Source of the DNA: Aquilaria yunnanensis
Taxonomy: Eukaryota > Streptophyta > Magnoliopsida > Malvales > Thymelaeaceae
Direction of reading: 5' to 3'
NCBI GenBank assembly: GCA_039654915.1
Contig: CM077597.1
Span: 38,166,001-38,230,000 of the forward strand
Length of the DNA stretch: 64,000 bases
The position numbers were made by a program, and so were the translations under genes. Under the pieces are notes generated by a model, which worked only from the letters and a program-made list of their open reading frames with translations, was not told the origin of the DNA and ran no database searches. Shown here in pieces: positions 20,576 to 33,632 of the stretch; the first letter of the stretch is position 1; each line of letters starts with the position of its first letter.

Positions 20576-23500
20576 ATGGCAAATCAGGGTGCCAAAGTCA
20601 ATGTTGTTGAAAATAGCTGGAGCTCTGTAAATTCTCACTTGAGCTACACTACTTCAAAGAAAGTAGAAAAATGGCTTACAATGTTTTTTCTTCCTTATTA
20701 CGCTAAAAAAAGAGTTGCTGATCATGGTGAGCTGAGTTACATCATCAGGAAAAAAATGCAACCATATTTAGGTCTCAGTTAAAAGTAAGTCTTTGGTATC
20801 TTTGTCGAAAGATGGTTTCTGATTTTTGCCAATTTATGGATTTTTGAAGTTGGTTACAAAATTCTGACCAAATGAACAGTAACTTAGCCAACTGTCCAGT
20901 GTTATATCTTTGGCTACAGGGCTCCAAATTTAGAAATTACAAACCCAGTTCAACATCTAGATGTTTTGTAGGTGTGGTCAAAATTTCATACCATGATTCC
21001 TTCTACACAAGGATAAATAGAACTTTAAATGCAGAGTCAAAATTTTGGTCACTTTATGACCATTTTGCCCATATAAAATTTCATAAGTTTGCAAACACTT
21101 CATTCACAAAGGAAAAGTCCTCCAAGTCTATCCCATAAATGTCCAATACATATGTGAAATACATTCTCTTGCATTTAACAACCATATGTGGCTAAAATAG
21201 AATTCACAAGTAAGCAGCCCATCATTCACACTTAGGCAGCTTTGCACCACATTACGTACATAGCTAAAACATTACTCAAATGTTCACATACATGTCTCAT
21301 TTTACATACACTAAATGTAAATGAAAACATGAACTACAAAATGGTCTTAACTCATCTAAATACACGCCTCAAGTTACGGCAGTGCGTGAAACACAATGGA
21401 CTTGAGAACAGGATGCTGGACAGCTGCTTCACAACACAGTAAGTACCATCACTAAAAATACCAAATGTGCTCCTAAAATTGCCAAAATTTCTAGATCATA
21501 ACCAGACATATGGAGGTTCATGTACCTAAAATTTCAGATCAAAAATCAAACCACAAATGTCAGTTTGAATGTGATTGTTCTGCTGGTCCTAAAATGATAG
21601 AATTGAGGGGAGTAAGTTTCATTGAGAAACTTAGTAAGGGTAGCACTTGGATTCAACAGGCAATGTAACCATCATTAAAACCTACATGCAAGGAAACTAA
21701 AACACAAAACCACAATGCATATATACAAGATATAGCAACCAAATGCTGCAGCCATTCACAACTAACAAACACATGAAATGCAGCAGCAACATATAACATA
21801 GATTAGTCCATAAAACACATAATAAACATAACAAATCACTATGCCAGCCCTCCTCAAGCTAATCATGGGTCTTAAGAGGATTTTAACATTAGTTAGTACT
21901 AACTTTGGGCTCTAGAAACCCCCAATTTTCTCTGCCATCACTGTGCACTTCACACTAGGTCATAAAACCTTCAATAAGTGCACTCTCTACCTAAACTTGG
22001 TTCTTCAAGCTGATGGCTCTCTTCCAAGATTAGCTCTAGATCCATGGTTGCTTGAAAATTAAGAAAGCAACCCATGAGAACAAAAGAACCCTTTCCAAAG
22101 TGGGTAGGCCAAAAATCAAGCTTGTTCCTTGAAATATCCAAGCAATAGCTCTAGTGTGCTTCCAATTGCTTCCTTTTGCCTTCAATTTCAAGCAATTGCA
22201 AGTTTGAAGGTGTGGTGGCTATGGAGGAACTGTGGCTGTGTTCTTGGGATGGAGGAGACTGAAAATGGGATAGAGATAAGTGAATTGGCCACTTAAATGG
22301 CCTTAAATGAGCTTAAGGGCACAAAACACACTTAAACAAGCTTAACCTTGCTTTATGTGATTTTCCTTCTCACTAATTATGGTTTCTTTGTCTTAAACTC
22401 ATTGTTAAACATGTGCCCAACATTCTTGACCCATTTATCAGGGCTTGGCTACCTCCCCTATGGTGGGATAACCCTACAATTCCACCCTTTGACTTAAGTC
22501 AAAAGCTTGAACACCTTAAGGTTTACACTAAGACATTTAGGTCCTTAATGCCTTTAGTGTTTCCCTTGTCCTTAGTTGTCTTCCATGAGCAATTTGGTCC
22601 TCCAATAGCACTTTTATACCATTCACATCCTTCCTATAACTCTCCAATGCTCTTTTGTGAAAGTTTTGCAATTGAGTACCCGAATTGCCAAAATCTTACA
22701 AAAAAGTCCATAGGTTGCTTGGAAAACAAGCAACCCTTAAAGCCTTTCTTGGGGGCCAAGTTTCCAACTTGGAACACTTTTATGGAGGTGTTCATTATAG
22801 CTTTTTCCACTCACACTTCAATAACTATGAAGAAAATTACACAATATAATGGCTTTTTGACCATTATGCCACACTTGTAATTCTCCCATTTTTATGCGGT
22901 GGTAACAACCTAACTAGGTTATCAAACATGCACGGAAGCAAAAGCTCCAGGATGCAAAGATCCCCTTCCGTAAAGTCCCGAAGAAGCCATTATGGATGTT
23001 TACTGAGGACATGGACTTGTTCTCGAGGGATTGCCAAAAGATGGTGCCCTAAATGGGCAGGGGCATCATGACGAGCACCACTTTCCAATCTTTAATGGAG
23101 TCATGTCTGAATGAGGAGATTCTTGCTGCTCGAATGACTGAACAAGCTGCTCAAATGTTGCTTTTCTCCTGGTACTTAGAAAAAATTTGCTCTCTGAGTT
23201 TTTGCATCATTCTTTGTGCCTTATTTTTCTTTGCAGATGTTTGCCTATAGAGGGTATTTTCGAGATAGGCGGTGAAACAATACTCAGTTCAAGCTCAATA
23301 TGAGGAGAACCTTTCAAAGGCCAAGAAAGCCTTAGCAACAACTTGCTATAAATATGGTGAGTTAAGCAAGATTGCTAATGAGGGATTGGCGGATCTTTAG
23401 CGGGATCTTACTGAGAGTAAGCAATAGTTGCTCGATGATTACTCTTCCCGAGTCTCCAACCTTGGGAAGATGTTATTAGAATTAACCTCTACTGTTCAAG

Positions 23501-23716
23501 CCCTTCATAAAAGGTGAGAGAGTTTGGTCTCCAAACTGGCACAAGCTTTTTCAAACAAGACTTAGCCTCTCGCCGAGGTTGAGTAGCTAAAGAAGTGGAA
23601 GAAGAAAAAAAAAAGAAGACACAGGTGGAAGCCTTGGCAAAGAAGAAGGCAGAGGCCGACGAGATGATGAAGGCCTCATTCTAGGATGGCTTCTGCCTAG
23701 TTCGCCATCAAGTGCT
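20576..23716 (+). pseudogene. Antisense ORF (aORF) of D, interrupted and decayed
   Basis: On the plus strand, opposite to D, an ATG at 20576 opens a frame whose TTSKKVEKWLTMFFLPYY matches TTLEKMRKWVGKYYLPSY near the start of the E aORF. The frame is broken soon after, and an A-family LTR (20829-22907) sits inside. Beyond it the coding continues: FRKVPKKPLWMFTEDMDLF, one stop, then a Met-rich stretch ending AAQMLLFS. A likely intron follows (GTACTT near 23171, pyrimidine tract and TTTCTTTGCAG ending near 23236). The next exon is a coiled-coil-like stretch (EENLSKAKKALATTCYKYGE, RVSNLGKMLLELTSTVQALH) with several stops. It lies between pol and the 3' LTR, the place where antisense extra ORFs are known in Tat elements. 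Confidence 0.7.
20829..22907 (-). repeat. Truncated A-family LTR inside the D aORF
   Basis: It parallels the solo LTR from about 6180 to its GGTAACA end, which is intact here (22901-22907). The other ~430 bases are missing and the left edge abuts aORF sequence mid-LTR, so there is no TSD. Insertion followed by a deletion is the simplest reading. Confidence 0.85.
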
Positions 23717-23732
23717 CTAACACCCTACTAAC

Positions 23733-25113
23733 TGTAGTGTTTTGGGGGCCAAACAAGTGCAGCAGAATTTAACCGAAACCCTCCAGGATCCAAGTGAAAC
23801 AGGGTGAACTGGGTGTTCGAAAAATTTCATACCTAATTTCGGTTGAGATCTCTTACCCAACTGTAGAGTCGAATCAAAAAACCTGAACAATTATCGTGTT
23901 TAAGCTCTCTACGATATCCACATAAGCCTCTCAGGATCACCATGCTTCCACCATGTCCCATCAAATGTATTTCTCTTGCGTTCACATTGCTGGCTTGTGT
24001 CTTCCAAGGAATTGCAAGGGAAGAGTGTGGCTATCTCTTTTTGGGAGGCTGGGGCAAGGCTGTGAACTTCTCATCAAAAGTTGTATTTATAGTGAGACTC
24101 AACTTCTAGGCCTAATGGGTTTCAAAGCCCTAATCTAATTAGGCTTTAATTTCAGGCTTAATAATGGCTCAACTTTTGGGCCCATTATTAATATGAAATT
24201 ATTATGAAACCATAACCCAGATAATTAGCCCATGCACACTAATAATCCAAATAGCTCTATATGTGCGACCCAATAGGCTCTTAACACATTGGCAATGATC
24301 ATAAATCACATTTATGATCATAAGCAATAAGCGGTGTCTAGCAACACATCATTGCTACCCAAGTGACAAGATTGTCGGTGATTCAACTAAACCTTTATGA
24401 TCATTACTGATATATGCCATTGCCCCTTTGTCCCAAATATCAAAACTAAGCATGAGAGATGGAATGTGTCACTCTTATATAGCCTAATCTTTGGTTTCTT
24501 GATTACCGAGTAGACTAACTTAAACTGATGACGTTGATATCATATATCAACTCATCTGAGCATGCCCATGCATTTTCTAAGTCTCACTCTATCAAGGGGC
24601 CCGAAGATATTGCTTCCATTACATAGCAGGGACAAATCCCACGTTAATCATACAAAACTCTTTACAGGATATGTGACATACCAAATGACCTCCTTTAAGT
24701 TCACTCAGTTACAAGCAACAAAGGGAGGTATTAAAGTATATGACTCACATGTGGGGAACCTTGATAATCTTATGTCAAAGGACTACATATACCATGATCA
24801 CTATGATAATCAATTATGATACTCATATAACAATCCATGTAGATTTCTCACGGTGGGTCGTTCTAGTAACAAGTTCTCCAACTTGTACCCATATGTAGAC
24901 TACATATCTCATATTAGTCTCCACATATGCTAGTCGTCATATATTATTGAAACCTGCTCCATAATAATACTAAACTAGGGACATTTAAAAATATCATTAT
25001 TATAGGGTTACAATTATGTTTATTACGTGATGCAAAATCAAAAGAACAAACATAGTTGCTAGATTAATGCCTTAATAAAATAACATGACTCAATATGAAA
25101 AAATACAATCATT
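23733..25113 (-). repeat. Copia family C LTR (C3), minus strand, slightly truncated
   Basis: It begins TGTAGTGTTTTGGGGGCC, the same altered terminus as C5 at 52220, and follows the copia LTR to the region 'aatacaatcat'. There the last ~35 bases, including the TGTTAG terminus, are absent. The hairpin-forming atgatcataaat repeat is present near 24300. No internal region is attached. A 256-base minus-LTR frame (24562-24819) recurs in other copies and I do not call it a gene. Confidence 0.87.
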
Positions 25114-25849
25114 TAGATTTTGTACTTTTTTCCCTTTGAATTAATAAAATGCCTTTTATTTCAATTTTGAGTTTGAAAATTCTAAGTCCACAAAAAGCAT
25201 TAAAACCTCTAACAACCTTCAGCATTTTTTTCATTTTCAGTTAAAATACTTGGTCAAGTCACATATTTTCCATATTTTCCCAAAGGTTTAAACACATCTA
25301 TCACGTTCGGCAAAATTTTTTAAGAGAACTTCTTCGACAAAATTCAGCATCTTTGATAAATTGTTTAATAAAAGACCACATTCACCATCTTCGGTAAAAT
25401 TTTTAATACATTCACCTTCTTTGGTAAAGTGGTTAATCAGGTCATACATTCACCATCTTCGATCAAATGGCTAATCAGATCATAAATTCTTGTGGTATCT
25501 TTGGCAAATGCCTAGTTCACCATCTTCAGTGATTTGTAACATGTGTACCACCTTCGGTTAAAATGTTATAGAGAACAATGTTTCACCATCTTTGCAAAAT
25601 TTAAGTAATGAAAATTTCTCTAAGTGTTTTGGGAGTAATTTTTGGCATTCTTACAATGTCTTAGGAGAATTTTCAATTTTAAAGTACTTGTACGACTTTA
25701 GAAATTTCCACTAGCAACTTCAAAAAATTTCATGTAAGTACAATGTTCTTTTAAAAATTTCTAAGTCCTTAGAAAATTTCTAAGTGTAGAATTTTTTCAA
25801 AGAATCCAAATGCCAGGCATTTTTCAATTCCTCCCCTTTGGCATTATTG
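25114..25849 (-). other. D non-coding region between integrase and aORF, with dispersed TTCACCATCTTCGG repeats
   Basis: There is no credible reading frame. The motif ttcaccatcttcgg with variants recurs irregularly (about 25381, 25412, 25449, 25514 and 25583), often followed by taaaatggttaat. AT-rich filler with repeated aaatttctaag occupies 25610-25800. It resembles the repeat-rich 3' non-coding part of large Tat elements. Confidence 0.6.
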
Positions 25850-26858
25850 AGTTTAAAGACTCTTGGCCGAACTTCCTCTTCACCAAATAAGGTCATTCCC
25901 AATTTGCCTGAAGTACACCATGAGATGGTTTTTGGGCTTCCAGCTCAACCTTTTAGAGAACAAGATCTTCTACCTTGATCCCTGTGGGTTTGAATTTCAA
26001 GTTCATGGCGATGGCGACTCATTGTTGGAAAGCCTTTCTTCTGAGTTCAGCCATCTCCCTATGTTCATCAACCGTATCAAGTTTGGCTCTTAAGCTGAGG
26101 TTGTTCCTTTCTTTGTTGAATATTTGTATTCTTATGGAAGGCTTTATAATTTCAATTGGGATGAGAGCCTCTTTTTCTAAACACAAGGGAAAAAAGAGTT
26201 TCACTGGTACCTCTCCTAGGGGTCCTTCTATAACTCCATAGTATGCTAGGTAGTTCGCTAGGCCATTTTCCCTTGGCTTTGTTTGGCACCATCTTTCAAG
26301 GTCTTATTTGATACTTCAACCTGTTCGTTGTTTGAGGATAAGCAACTGGGGTGAAGTGCAGTTTTATGTCAAGTATGGCGGTGTATTCCTAGAACCCTTT
26401 TGTCAATGAATTAGGAACCCTTGTCTGTTACTATCACCCTTGGGTAGCCAAATTTGTATATAATATTTTTCCAAACAAACTTCTAGTTGTCTTTAGCCAA
26501 AATTGTTACCAAAGGTTCTACCTTTATCCACATTGTGAAGTACTCTCGCTAGGGCATCTGTCCCAATGTGGGCTCCATATGTTCCTTCATGAACTTTTTT
26601 TAATACTACTTCAACATCCTTTCCACTAACTCACCTTTGAAGGGGATTTAAGTATCCTTGTTGATGCAACTCTTCTCCAATCATGAAGTACCTTCCTAAC
26701 CACCTTTGCACCGTTGTAGCTTCCTAAGGATCATCGGGTAAGAAGGAATTTGTCAAATATTCCCTTATTGGATCCTTCCATCCTTTTTTAGAGGTCGAGA
26801 ATACCATTATGGCTATGCTCAGGGAATAAAGTAATTCAGTAGACTATTTTGACTTGGC
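25850..26858 (-). pseudogene. D integrase region (degenerate)
   Basis: The minus strand first gives the linker and zinc-binding neighbourhood: GEELHQQGYLNPLQR, a stop, VSGKDVEVVLKKVHEGTYG, then AHIGTDALARVL. It then jumps into the catalytic core: EYFTMWIKVEPLVTILAKDN, KFVWKNIIYKFGYPRVIVTD (second catalytic Asp) and AYPQTTNEQVEVSNKTL (catalytic Glu). Sequence normally between LARVL and the core, including the first Asp, is missing, so the integrase was internally deleted. The further C-terminal part (25860-26240) is recognisable only weakly and carries frame changes. The wording EPLATI/VTDNG is typical of the Tat/Athila branch. The upstream RNase H lies beyond inserted element B at 44627. Confidence 0.78.
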
Positions 26859-26863
26859 CAATA

Positions 26864-29574
26864 TATTATACCTATAATTTACATGGGCTGTGATACATGT
26901 GTGAGTATTATACATCAAAGATGTGAATAGACAATGCAAGTCATGAAACATTAAGAGATAAGAAACTCACTAGATACACTAAGGGTATATCAATGGGGAA
27001 ATGAGAGAAGAAGAATGCTTTGTTCATGAACCAAAAGTGATTAAAGTATGCTATGAAAGCTCTTGAGAATAAGAGTCATGGTTTGGAAGAACTTGGAAGC
27101 ATTAAGCAGCAAAAATTTAAGGAGGACCACAAGAGGGACTATGAGCACACCCTTGTGTGCCTTTATGTGAACTTCAGGGCTCTAAACCCTAAAACACTAT
27201 GAGAAATTATGTGAGCACAATACCTAAGGTCATGATATAAGTGAGGAAAGATATATAAGCACAAGAAATGTGAAGAACACATAAGAAAGGACAAGAACAC
27301 CTTAGACTGCACTGGAGGACTCTTAAGTGCGCCTTTGTGTGCAACCATGTACTTATGAAGGCCCTAAAGTCTAATGCCTTGGAAGGAACTACATGAATTT
27401 CATGCTTAGCACTTAAATGAGAATGAGGGCTACAATGTGGACTAAGAGGAGGTGGAAAACACAAAGAACGTATGGAAACACCTTAGAGAACACAAAAGTG
27501 CTCTTGGATGCACTTTAAGTGTGTTTATGTGTAATGCAAACTTTGAGGGCCTAATTGGCCAAATTAATTGATGTAGTGGGTGCTCAAGATGTGCCACTTG
27601 AAGAGTGAAGTAGGAAAAAATGAATTTTTAAAATAATTGAGCTCCTTGGAGGAGGATTTGACCAACAACTGGTTAAAAGTGCATGGCGGCTAAATCATTC
27701 GACCACCGTTTGATTTCTAGTCTTCAAAGTAGATTTTTAGCTATTTCTAAGTTGGTTCTTAGGTCATTTACTACCTATAATAATATACTAATTTCTATCA
27801 AAGGCCACTAAATAGAGAGGGAAGAAAGAAAAATATAAAGAAACCAAAATCAAAACCAACTAGTTGAAACCGAGATAAAAGATCACATACCAACTATGGC
27901 ATTCTTTTTGAGCTACTACCTTCTTGCTTTCTTAATATTTCCCTATGATTTATGACTTGGCCAAGCATCTACCAAAACATCTTAGAGCTACTAAAAAGAA
28001 AGGAGACAAAGAAGGACAAAAGCAAGGCAAATCCGAAGCATGATGGTGCAAGACTAGCTCATGGTGGTGTCTATGTTTGATGCTTATGTTCAATGATGTG
28101 TGATGAACCTTCCTTGCTGCCATTTCAACCATACATGAAGACCTATATGAAGCTTCTTCTCCTATATTTTTAAGGGGAAAAGTTGACCTAGGTGATGGCT
28201 TAAGCTAAAGGAACCTAGACGTTATGTAATGGGCTATGTATGCGTAAAAAACTATGGTAAGCTAGCTAGTTTTCTTTTGGAAAGCATAGGGTTTCTGTCA
28301 AGTTGGGCCAAGCTTCCTCAATCACTTCAAGCTCTATGTTAATTGAACCAAATCAAAGTGATCACATGAAGAAACTGAGGAAAAATCTTGCTTGCTATGT
28401 TAAGGAACCCATGTGTATGTGGTGTGTGTGTGTTTATGTGCTTCTTTGTTTGTATGCATGTGCTAACCCTATTTTGTATATATATTTTTTATGTATTATT
28501 ATATATATGTTGTTTTTGGTGTCTTTTATGTCTTTGGATGCAGGTTATTAAGAAAAATTGGAGGTTTATATGTATAACGATGTTATAGACATTGGGAAGG
28601 CACTAGGTGTTGTATTGGGTCTTTACTAAATACCTAAGTACTCATGCCCTCTTTTTCCATTTCAGGTAAGGAAGTGGAACAGTGAAGGGCTAGGGAACCT
28701 CTAGGAGAGGTCTATGTATAGAAAGGTAAACTCTAAAATTTATGGCTATGAAAAGAAAGCATGGAAAAGTTCATAAAATTGAATTAAAAATTGTGTTCTG
28801 TTGTTATGTTTATAGGCCTTGATGGCTGCTATGTGAGTTACTATGTTTGGCTCGATGTTGGTATAGGCTAGGACCAGGAGAGTAATAAGAGAGTTATACC
28901 CTAAGTGTCAGGTCAAAGTGGAGGTCAAAGTGACTGTAGGCTTAGAGACAGTTTAAGCCTTGTTCTATACCATGCATGACACTTAGTGAACCAAACTTTT
29001 GTGTACATAAATTTTGGGCCATGTAGTCCCCATTTGCAAATTTTGGCTTGTACATATTTGTATATAACTTAGGGCAAGGGGACATAAAACAAAATTGAGC
29101 TATTCCTTATATGTATTTTGGACTTCAATAAGCCTTAAGACACTATGTGTGTTATGGTAGCAAAAATGCATGCATAGCTTGTAGCCTATTAAACCAATGT
29201 GTGTGTGTGTTTGTATGCTTGGCTGTGTGTGTATGTTTTGCACTAGCTAAACCCTAGTAAGCCCCTTGAAGACACTAAGACACACACATGCTTATTCACT
29301 CCATATACATTAAAAAAAAGCTAATGAGATTGGTTACGTAAGTCCATTGACCAGAGTAACACATTAAACTTATAACTTAGTGTGTTAAAGTAGCAACTTA
29401 ACCTATTAAATTATTAATCTAAAGTGTTAAGTTAGGGTTAACAATCCTAGGAGTCAGAGTCTAATTCACCCTAAGAAGATCAATCAAGTGACTAAAATCA
29501 ACTGAATGACTAAAAACAACTGGATCTTAAACCTCTTAATAAGGTTTAGGGTAGAGGTGAAGTGGACCATGATA
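26864..29574 (+). repeat. 5' LTR of B
   Basis: It starts TATTATACC (the 3' copy starts TGTCATACC) and ends near accatgata just before the primer site. It is about 2.7 kb, longer than the 3' LTR, which lost ~0.9 kb internally. TG-rich microsatellite patches occur near 28419-28460 and 29200-29230, and an AT run near 28478-28510. No coding frame is convincing. Confidence 0.85.
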
Positions 29575-29578
29575 GAGG

Positions 29579-29590
29579 TGGTATCAGAGT
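29579..29590 (+). other. Primer-binding site of B
   Basis: TGGTATCAGAGT differs at its last base from the initiator Met-tRNA complement and lies just 3' of the LTR. Confidence 0.85.
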
Positions 29591-29699
29591 TTAAGGTTTG
29601 GATTTGTATTACACCTGAATGGTTTGTTTGGCAAGTTTCCATTGTGATACATAATCATTGTTATACTTTGTAAGACTAAATAGCCAGAGGTAGAAATAG

Positions 29700-31280
29700 T
29701 GGTATGAGAAATCCAATGACTTCTAGGGCTTATCAGTTACCTGATCAACAGCCTGAAATTGAAGAAGTGACTCAAAGCAGAATGAGACCACCGGATAGGG
29801 GCATAGAGCCTAAACCCAGTGTACGGAATTAGGATAGAATTAAACATAAGATGGAAATGATGCAAGCTACTACTGTTTAGCTTGTAGTAGGCATGAAAGC
29901 TCTTACTAGGGGCAAGCCCAGGCACAACAGCTGATAAAGAACAAGAAGCATAAGAAAGAATAGGAAAAAGGCTAGGCAAAGAACCAGTAAGAGAAGAGCA
30001 AGCAAGCAGGCATGTGGAAGAGGGGACTGAGCCTGATGATAGTTGAAGACATCCAAAAGGTGGAAGACTGAGGTGTAAAATTAGAAGAAGTGATGAAAAT
30101 AGAGATAGGGAGCAGTTAGGCACTAATGCTGAAAGAATGGAGCCAGTTTTAGAAAGCTCAAAAGAGCTAGCCTCTCAGAGAGTGACTAAGGCTCCTGAAA
30201 AAAGAAAAGAAAGATCAAGAAAGGAAGGCTTGAAGGAAGGCGAACTAGAAGGCTTCCTAGTAGTTAAAACTCCAATGTTTAAGGGCAGTGGTCATCAAGA
30301 AGAGATTGAATTCTAGATTTACCAAATAGAAAAAGTATTTGAAAGGATTGAAGCCACATCCATGCAAAAGGTGTTGCTAGCTACCCTTAAGGTAGAAGGT
30401 GGTGTAGAGCTTTGGTAGAGGCAATTCAAAGGGCATATATTAGTAAGAATAAAAGGAAACCCATGAGGAAGAGAGAACCTATGAGGTGGGCTAAATTACT
30501 CTAGGTGTTCCAACAATAGTATGTCAGTGAAGCTCTTAAAGATTAGAAACAAGTAGTGTTTGACTTACTGAAGTAGGGGAATATGTTAGTTAGAGAAATG
30601 AACATAGATTTTGAAGTCTCCTCAGTTATGCTCCATAATATGATGGACAAGAGAAGTTAAGTTCAAAGAGGTTTATCCGGGAACTATGGCTTGTGTTCGG
30701 ACAGATATTGAGGGCTATTGGCATCAAAACCTATTATGAGGCTATTCAAAGAGCTCTAACATAGGAGTAGGAATTTAAGCATGCTATGGTAGGAAATATA
30801 GAAGGGCTCCTATGGGACATCAAAGTGGAAGGAAAAGAGCCATAGATAGGCTAGAAAAGACTAAAGTGGGTAGAGAACAAAAGAAACCCAATGAAGCTCA
30901 AAGGTTTGGACCACAATGCTAAACTTGTGAAAAGTATCATGGTTTTAAACCATGTTACAGACTCACTGAAGGATGATTGAAATGTGGTTCTCAGAACCAC
31001 TAGGTTAGAGATTGCCTAATTAAGAAGGAAGAAAGAAAGTGCTAGGTGAGTTTTAGGCTCCTTGGTCAAGAAACCAACAAGGCAAAGGAAACGGGATCGC
31101 AATACCTCAGCCTCCTAGGTAGAAACAAAAAGGGGCAAGTCAACCCACCCTAGCTAAAGCCCAACCACAAGCTAGGAAGGTGCATCAGATTAAAAGATCA
31201 AAGAAAAAATGATAGACCAGCCTTGGAGAAGAGGTTATCAGTTATGGCAAGCTGAGGAAGGAAGCATTAAAAGGTAACCT
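29700..31280 (+). pseudogene. B gag (degenerate)
   Basis: It starts near MRNPMTSRAYQLPDQQPEIE in the plus strand, then a Lys/Arg-rich segment. The capsid domain start is TPMFKGSGHQEEIEF, a stop, then IYQIEKVFERIEATS and VEGGVELW. The nucleocapsid near 30920-31020 shows CEKYHGFKPCYR and LKCGSQNH, a stop, then VRDC; the first Cys of the CCHC box is lost to a stop. Stops (mostly TAG/TGA from TGG, CAG or CGA) are frequent. The stretch to 31280 is a Lys-rich tail before the protease. Confidence 0.75.
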
Positions 31281-31284
31281 TTAC

Positions 31285-32811
31285 CTTTGTGATTTGCTCA
31301 TTTCTGTGCTTTATGATAGTGCTTCCATATCTATTTTTTCAGCTAATTTGGTAAAGAATTAAACTTAGAGGTTACTAGACTACCTCAAATGCATATGATT
31401 AGAACAGGTGGAAATGAAATCATGTTCTTACATTGAATAGTGAAAGACTATGTGATAAGACTAAATGGGTTCGAATTAAAGACTAATTTGATTATTCTGG
31501 AAACAACCAGTTGTGACATGATATTGGGCATGAATGGGTTAGCTGACAATAATGTTATCATAAATTGTCAATAGAGGAAGTTGATATTACCAGGATCAAT
31601 AGATCACTCCCTAAGAGATTCAATAAAATGTGGTATTGGGCTAGTATATGCAAGGGATTGCATACGTATATTTTCTAAAGAAGAATATATGGCCTTGAAT
31701 GATAAAGAATCTAAAATTGAGTTGGACAAGATCCCTACTATGAGAGAATTTCCAAAAGTATTTCCTTCTGAGCTAGCAGGTTTGCCTCCCCTGAGGAAGA
31801 TAGAGTTTGAAATTAAACTAGCTGCGGGAGCAACTCCCGTATCTACTACACCACACAGGATGGCAATTCTTGAAATCAATGAGATAACAAAGTAGCTGGA
31901 TGAACTCCTTGAAAAAAGCTTCATGAGGCCAAGAGTGTCTCATTAAGGAGCACCATTGTTGTTTGTGAAAAAGAAAGATGGGACCCTTAGGTCATGCATT
32001 GACTATAGAAAGCTCAATGCTATGCCTATAAAGAATAAGTACCTTCTCCCCATGACTAAGGACATATTTGATTAGCTTAAGGGAGCTATAGTTTTCTCAA
32101 ATATTGACCTCAGATCAGGATATTTCCAACTGAGAGTTAAAGAAATAGAGGTTCCTAAAATTGCTTTTAAATAAGATATGGTCATATTAAATATATAGTA
32201 ACACCATTTGGGATTACTAAAGCTCCAGCTTTTTTTATGGGCATGATGTAGATAATATTCAAAGCATATATAGACCAATTTAGGGTGATCTTTATAGATG
32301 ATATCCTGGAGTACCCAAAGGATGAGGAGGAGTATGGAAAGCACTTGAGGACAGTGCTAGATGTGTTAAGGAACCATAAACTATATGAGAAACTAAACAA
32401 ATGCCATTTTTGGACCAACTAAATTGAATTCTTAGGGTATGTGATAAATGGGCAAGGAATGGCCGTAGTCCAGTGAAATCAAGGCTATCTTACAGTGGAA
32501 ACAACCACAGAATGTTAGAGGAATGATAGGCTTCTTGAGTCTAACTAGCAATTATAGAAGATTTGGGCCAAAATTTTCTATAATCATAGCTTTTTTAACT
32601 AAGTTAACAAGAAAATGGTAAAAATTTGAATGGTCTAGGGAATGTGAAAGGAGCTTTCAAGAACTTAGAGATAAACTCACTTCCACTCCTGTGCTAATAC
32701 TGCCTAACCCCAAAAAACCTTTTTAGGTTTTCACAGATGCATCTATTGTGGCTTTAGGATGTGTATTAGTTCAAGAAAAGCAAGCTATAGCCTATGGATC
32801 GAGGCAATTGA
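31285..32811 (+). pseudogene. B protease, RT and N-terminal RNase H (degenerate)
   Basis: The protease motif reads LYDSASISIFSA, with Ala where the catalytic loop has Gly. The linker MREFPKVFPSELAGLPPLRK is clear (31581-31895). RT follows: [35 protein letters not shown] (catalytic Asp), then VIFIDDILEYPKDEEEYGK with the FIDD catalytic pair, and the KLNKCHF thumb. RNase H opens with VFTDASIVALGCVL and reaches AYGSRQL, where copia C1 interrupts the codon run. The remainder resumes at 41074 with RPNEWNYPVH. Several stops and a frame change near 32190 prevent translation. Confidence 0.85.
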
Positions 32812-33632
32812 TGTTAGTGTTGTGCCCAAAAGCCAATCACGAGATGATTGTATTTTTGCATATTGAGTCATGATATTTTATTAAAGCATTAATCTAGTAA
32901 TTATGTTTGTCATTTTATTTCTGCGTAACGTGATAAACATAATTATAACCTTAGGATACTGATGTTCTTAAATGTCCCTGGTCTAGTATTTTCATGGGGT
33001 GGGTTACAATAATACATAACGACTAACATATGTGGAGACTAATATGAGATATGTAGTCTACATATGGGTACAAGTTGGAGAACTTGTGTACTGGACCGAC
33101 CCACCATGAGAATCCTACATGAATTGTTATAAGAGTGTCATAAGTGATTCTTATAGTGATCATGCTATATGTAGTCCTTTGACCTAAGGCCATCAAGGTT
33201 CCCTCCACGTGAATCACATACTTTGATACTTCCCTATGTTGCTCGTAACTAGTGAACCTGAATGAGGTCATTGGGTATGTCACATATCATGTAGAGGGTT
33301 TTGTATGATCAAGATGGGACTTTTCCCTCCTATGTAACGGGAGTGATATGTTCAGGCCCCTTGATAAAGTGAGACTTAGAAAATGCATGGCATGCTCGGA
33401 TGAGTTGACATATGATATCAATGTGATCAGTTTAAGTTAGTCTACTCAATAGTCAAGAAACCAAATATTGGGCTATATGAGAGTGACACATTTCATGTCT
33501 CATGCTTAGTCTTGATATTTGGACAAAGGGACAATGGCATATACGGATAATGATCATTAAGGTTTAGTCAAATCACTGACAATCTTGTCACTTGGGTAGC
33601 AATGTTGTGTTGCTAGACACTGCTCATTGCTT

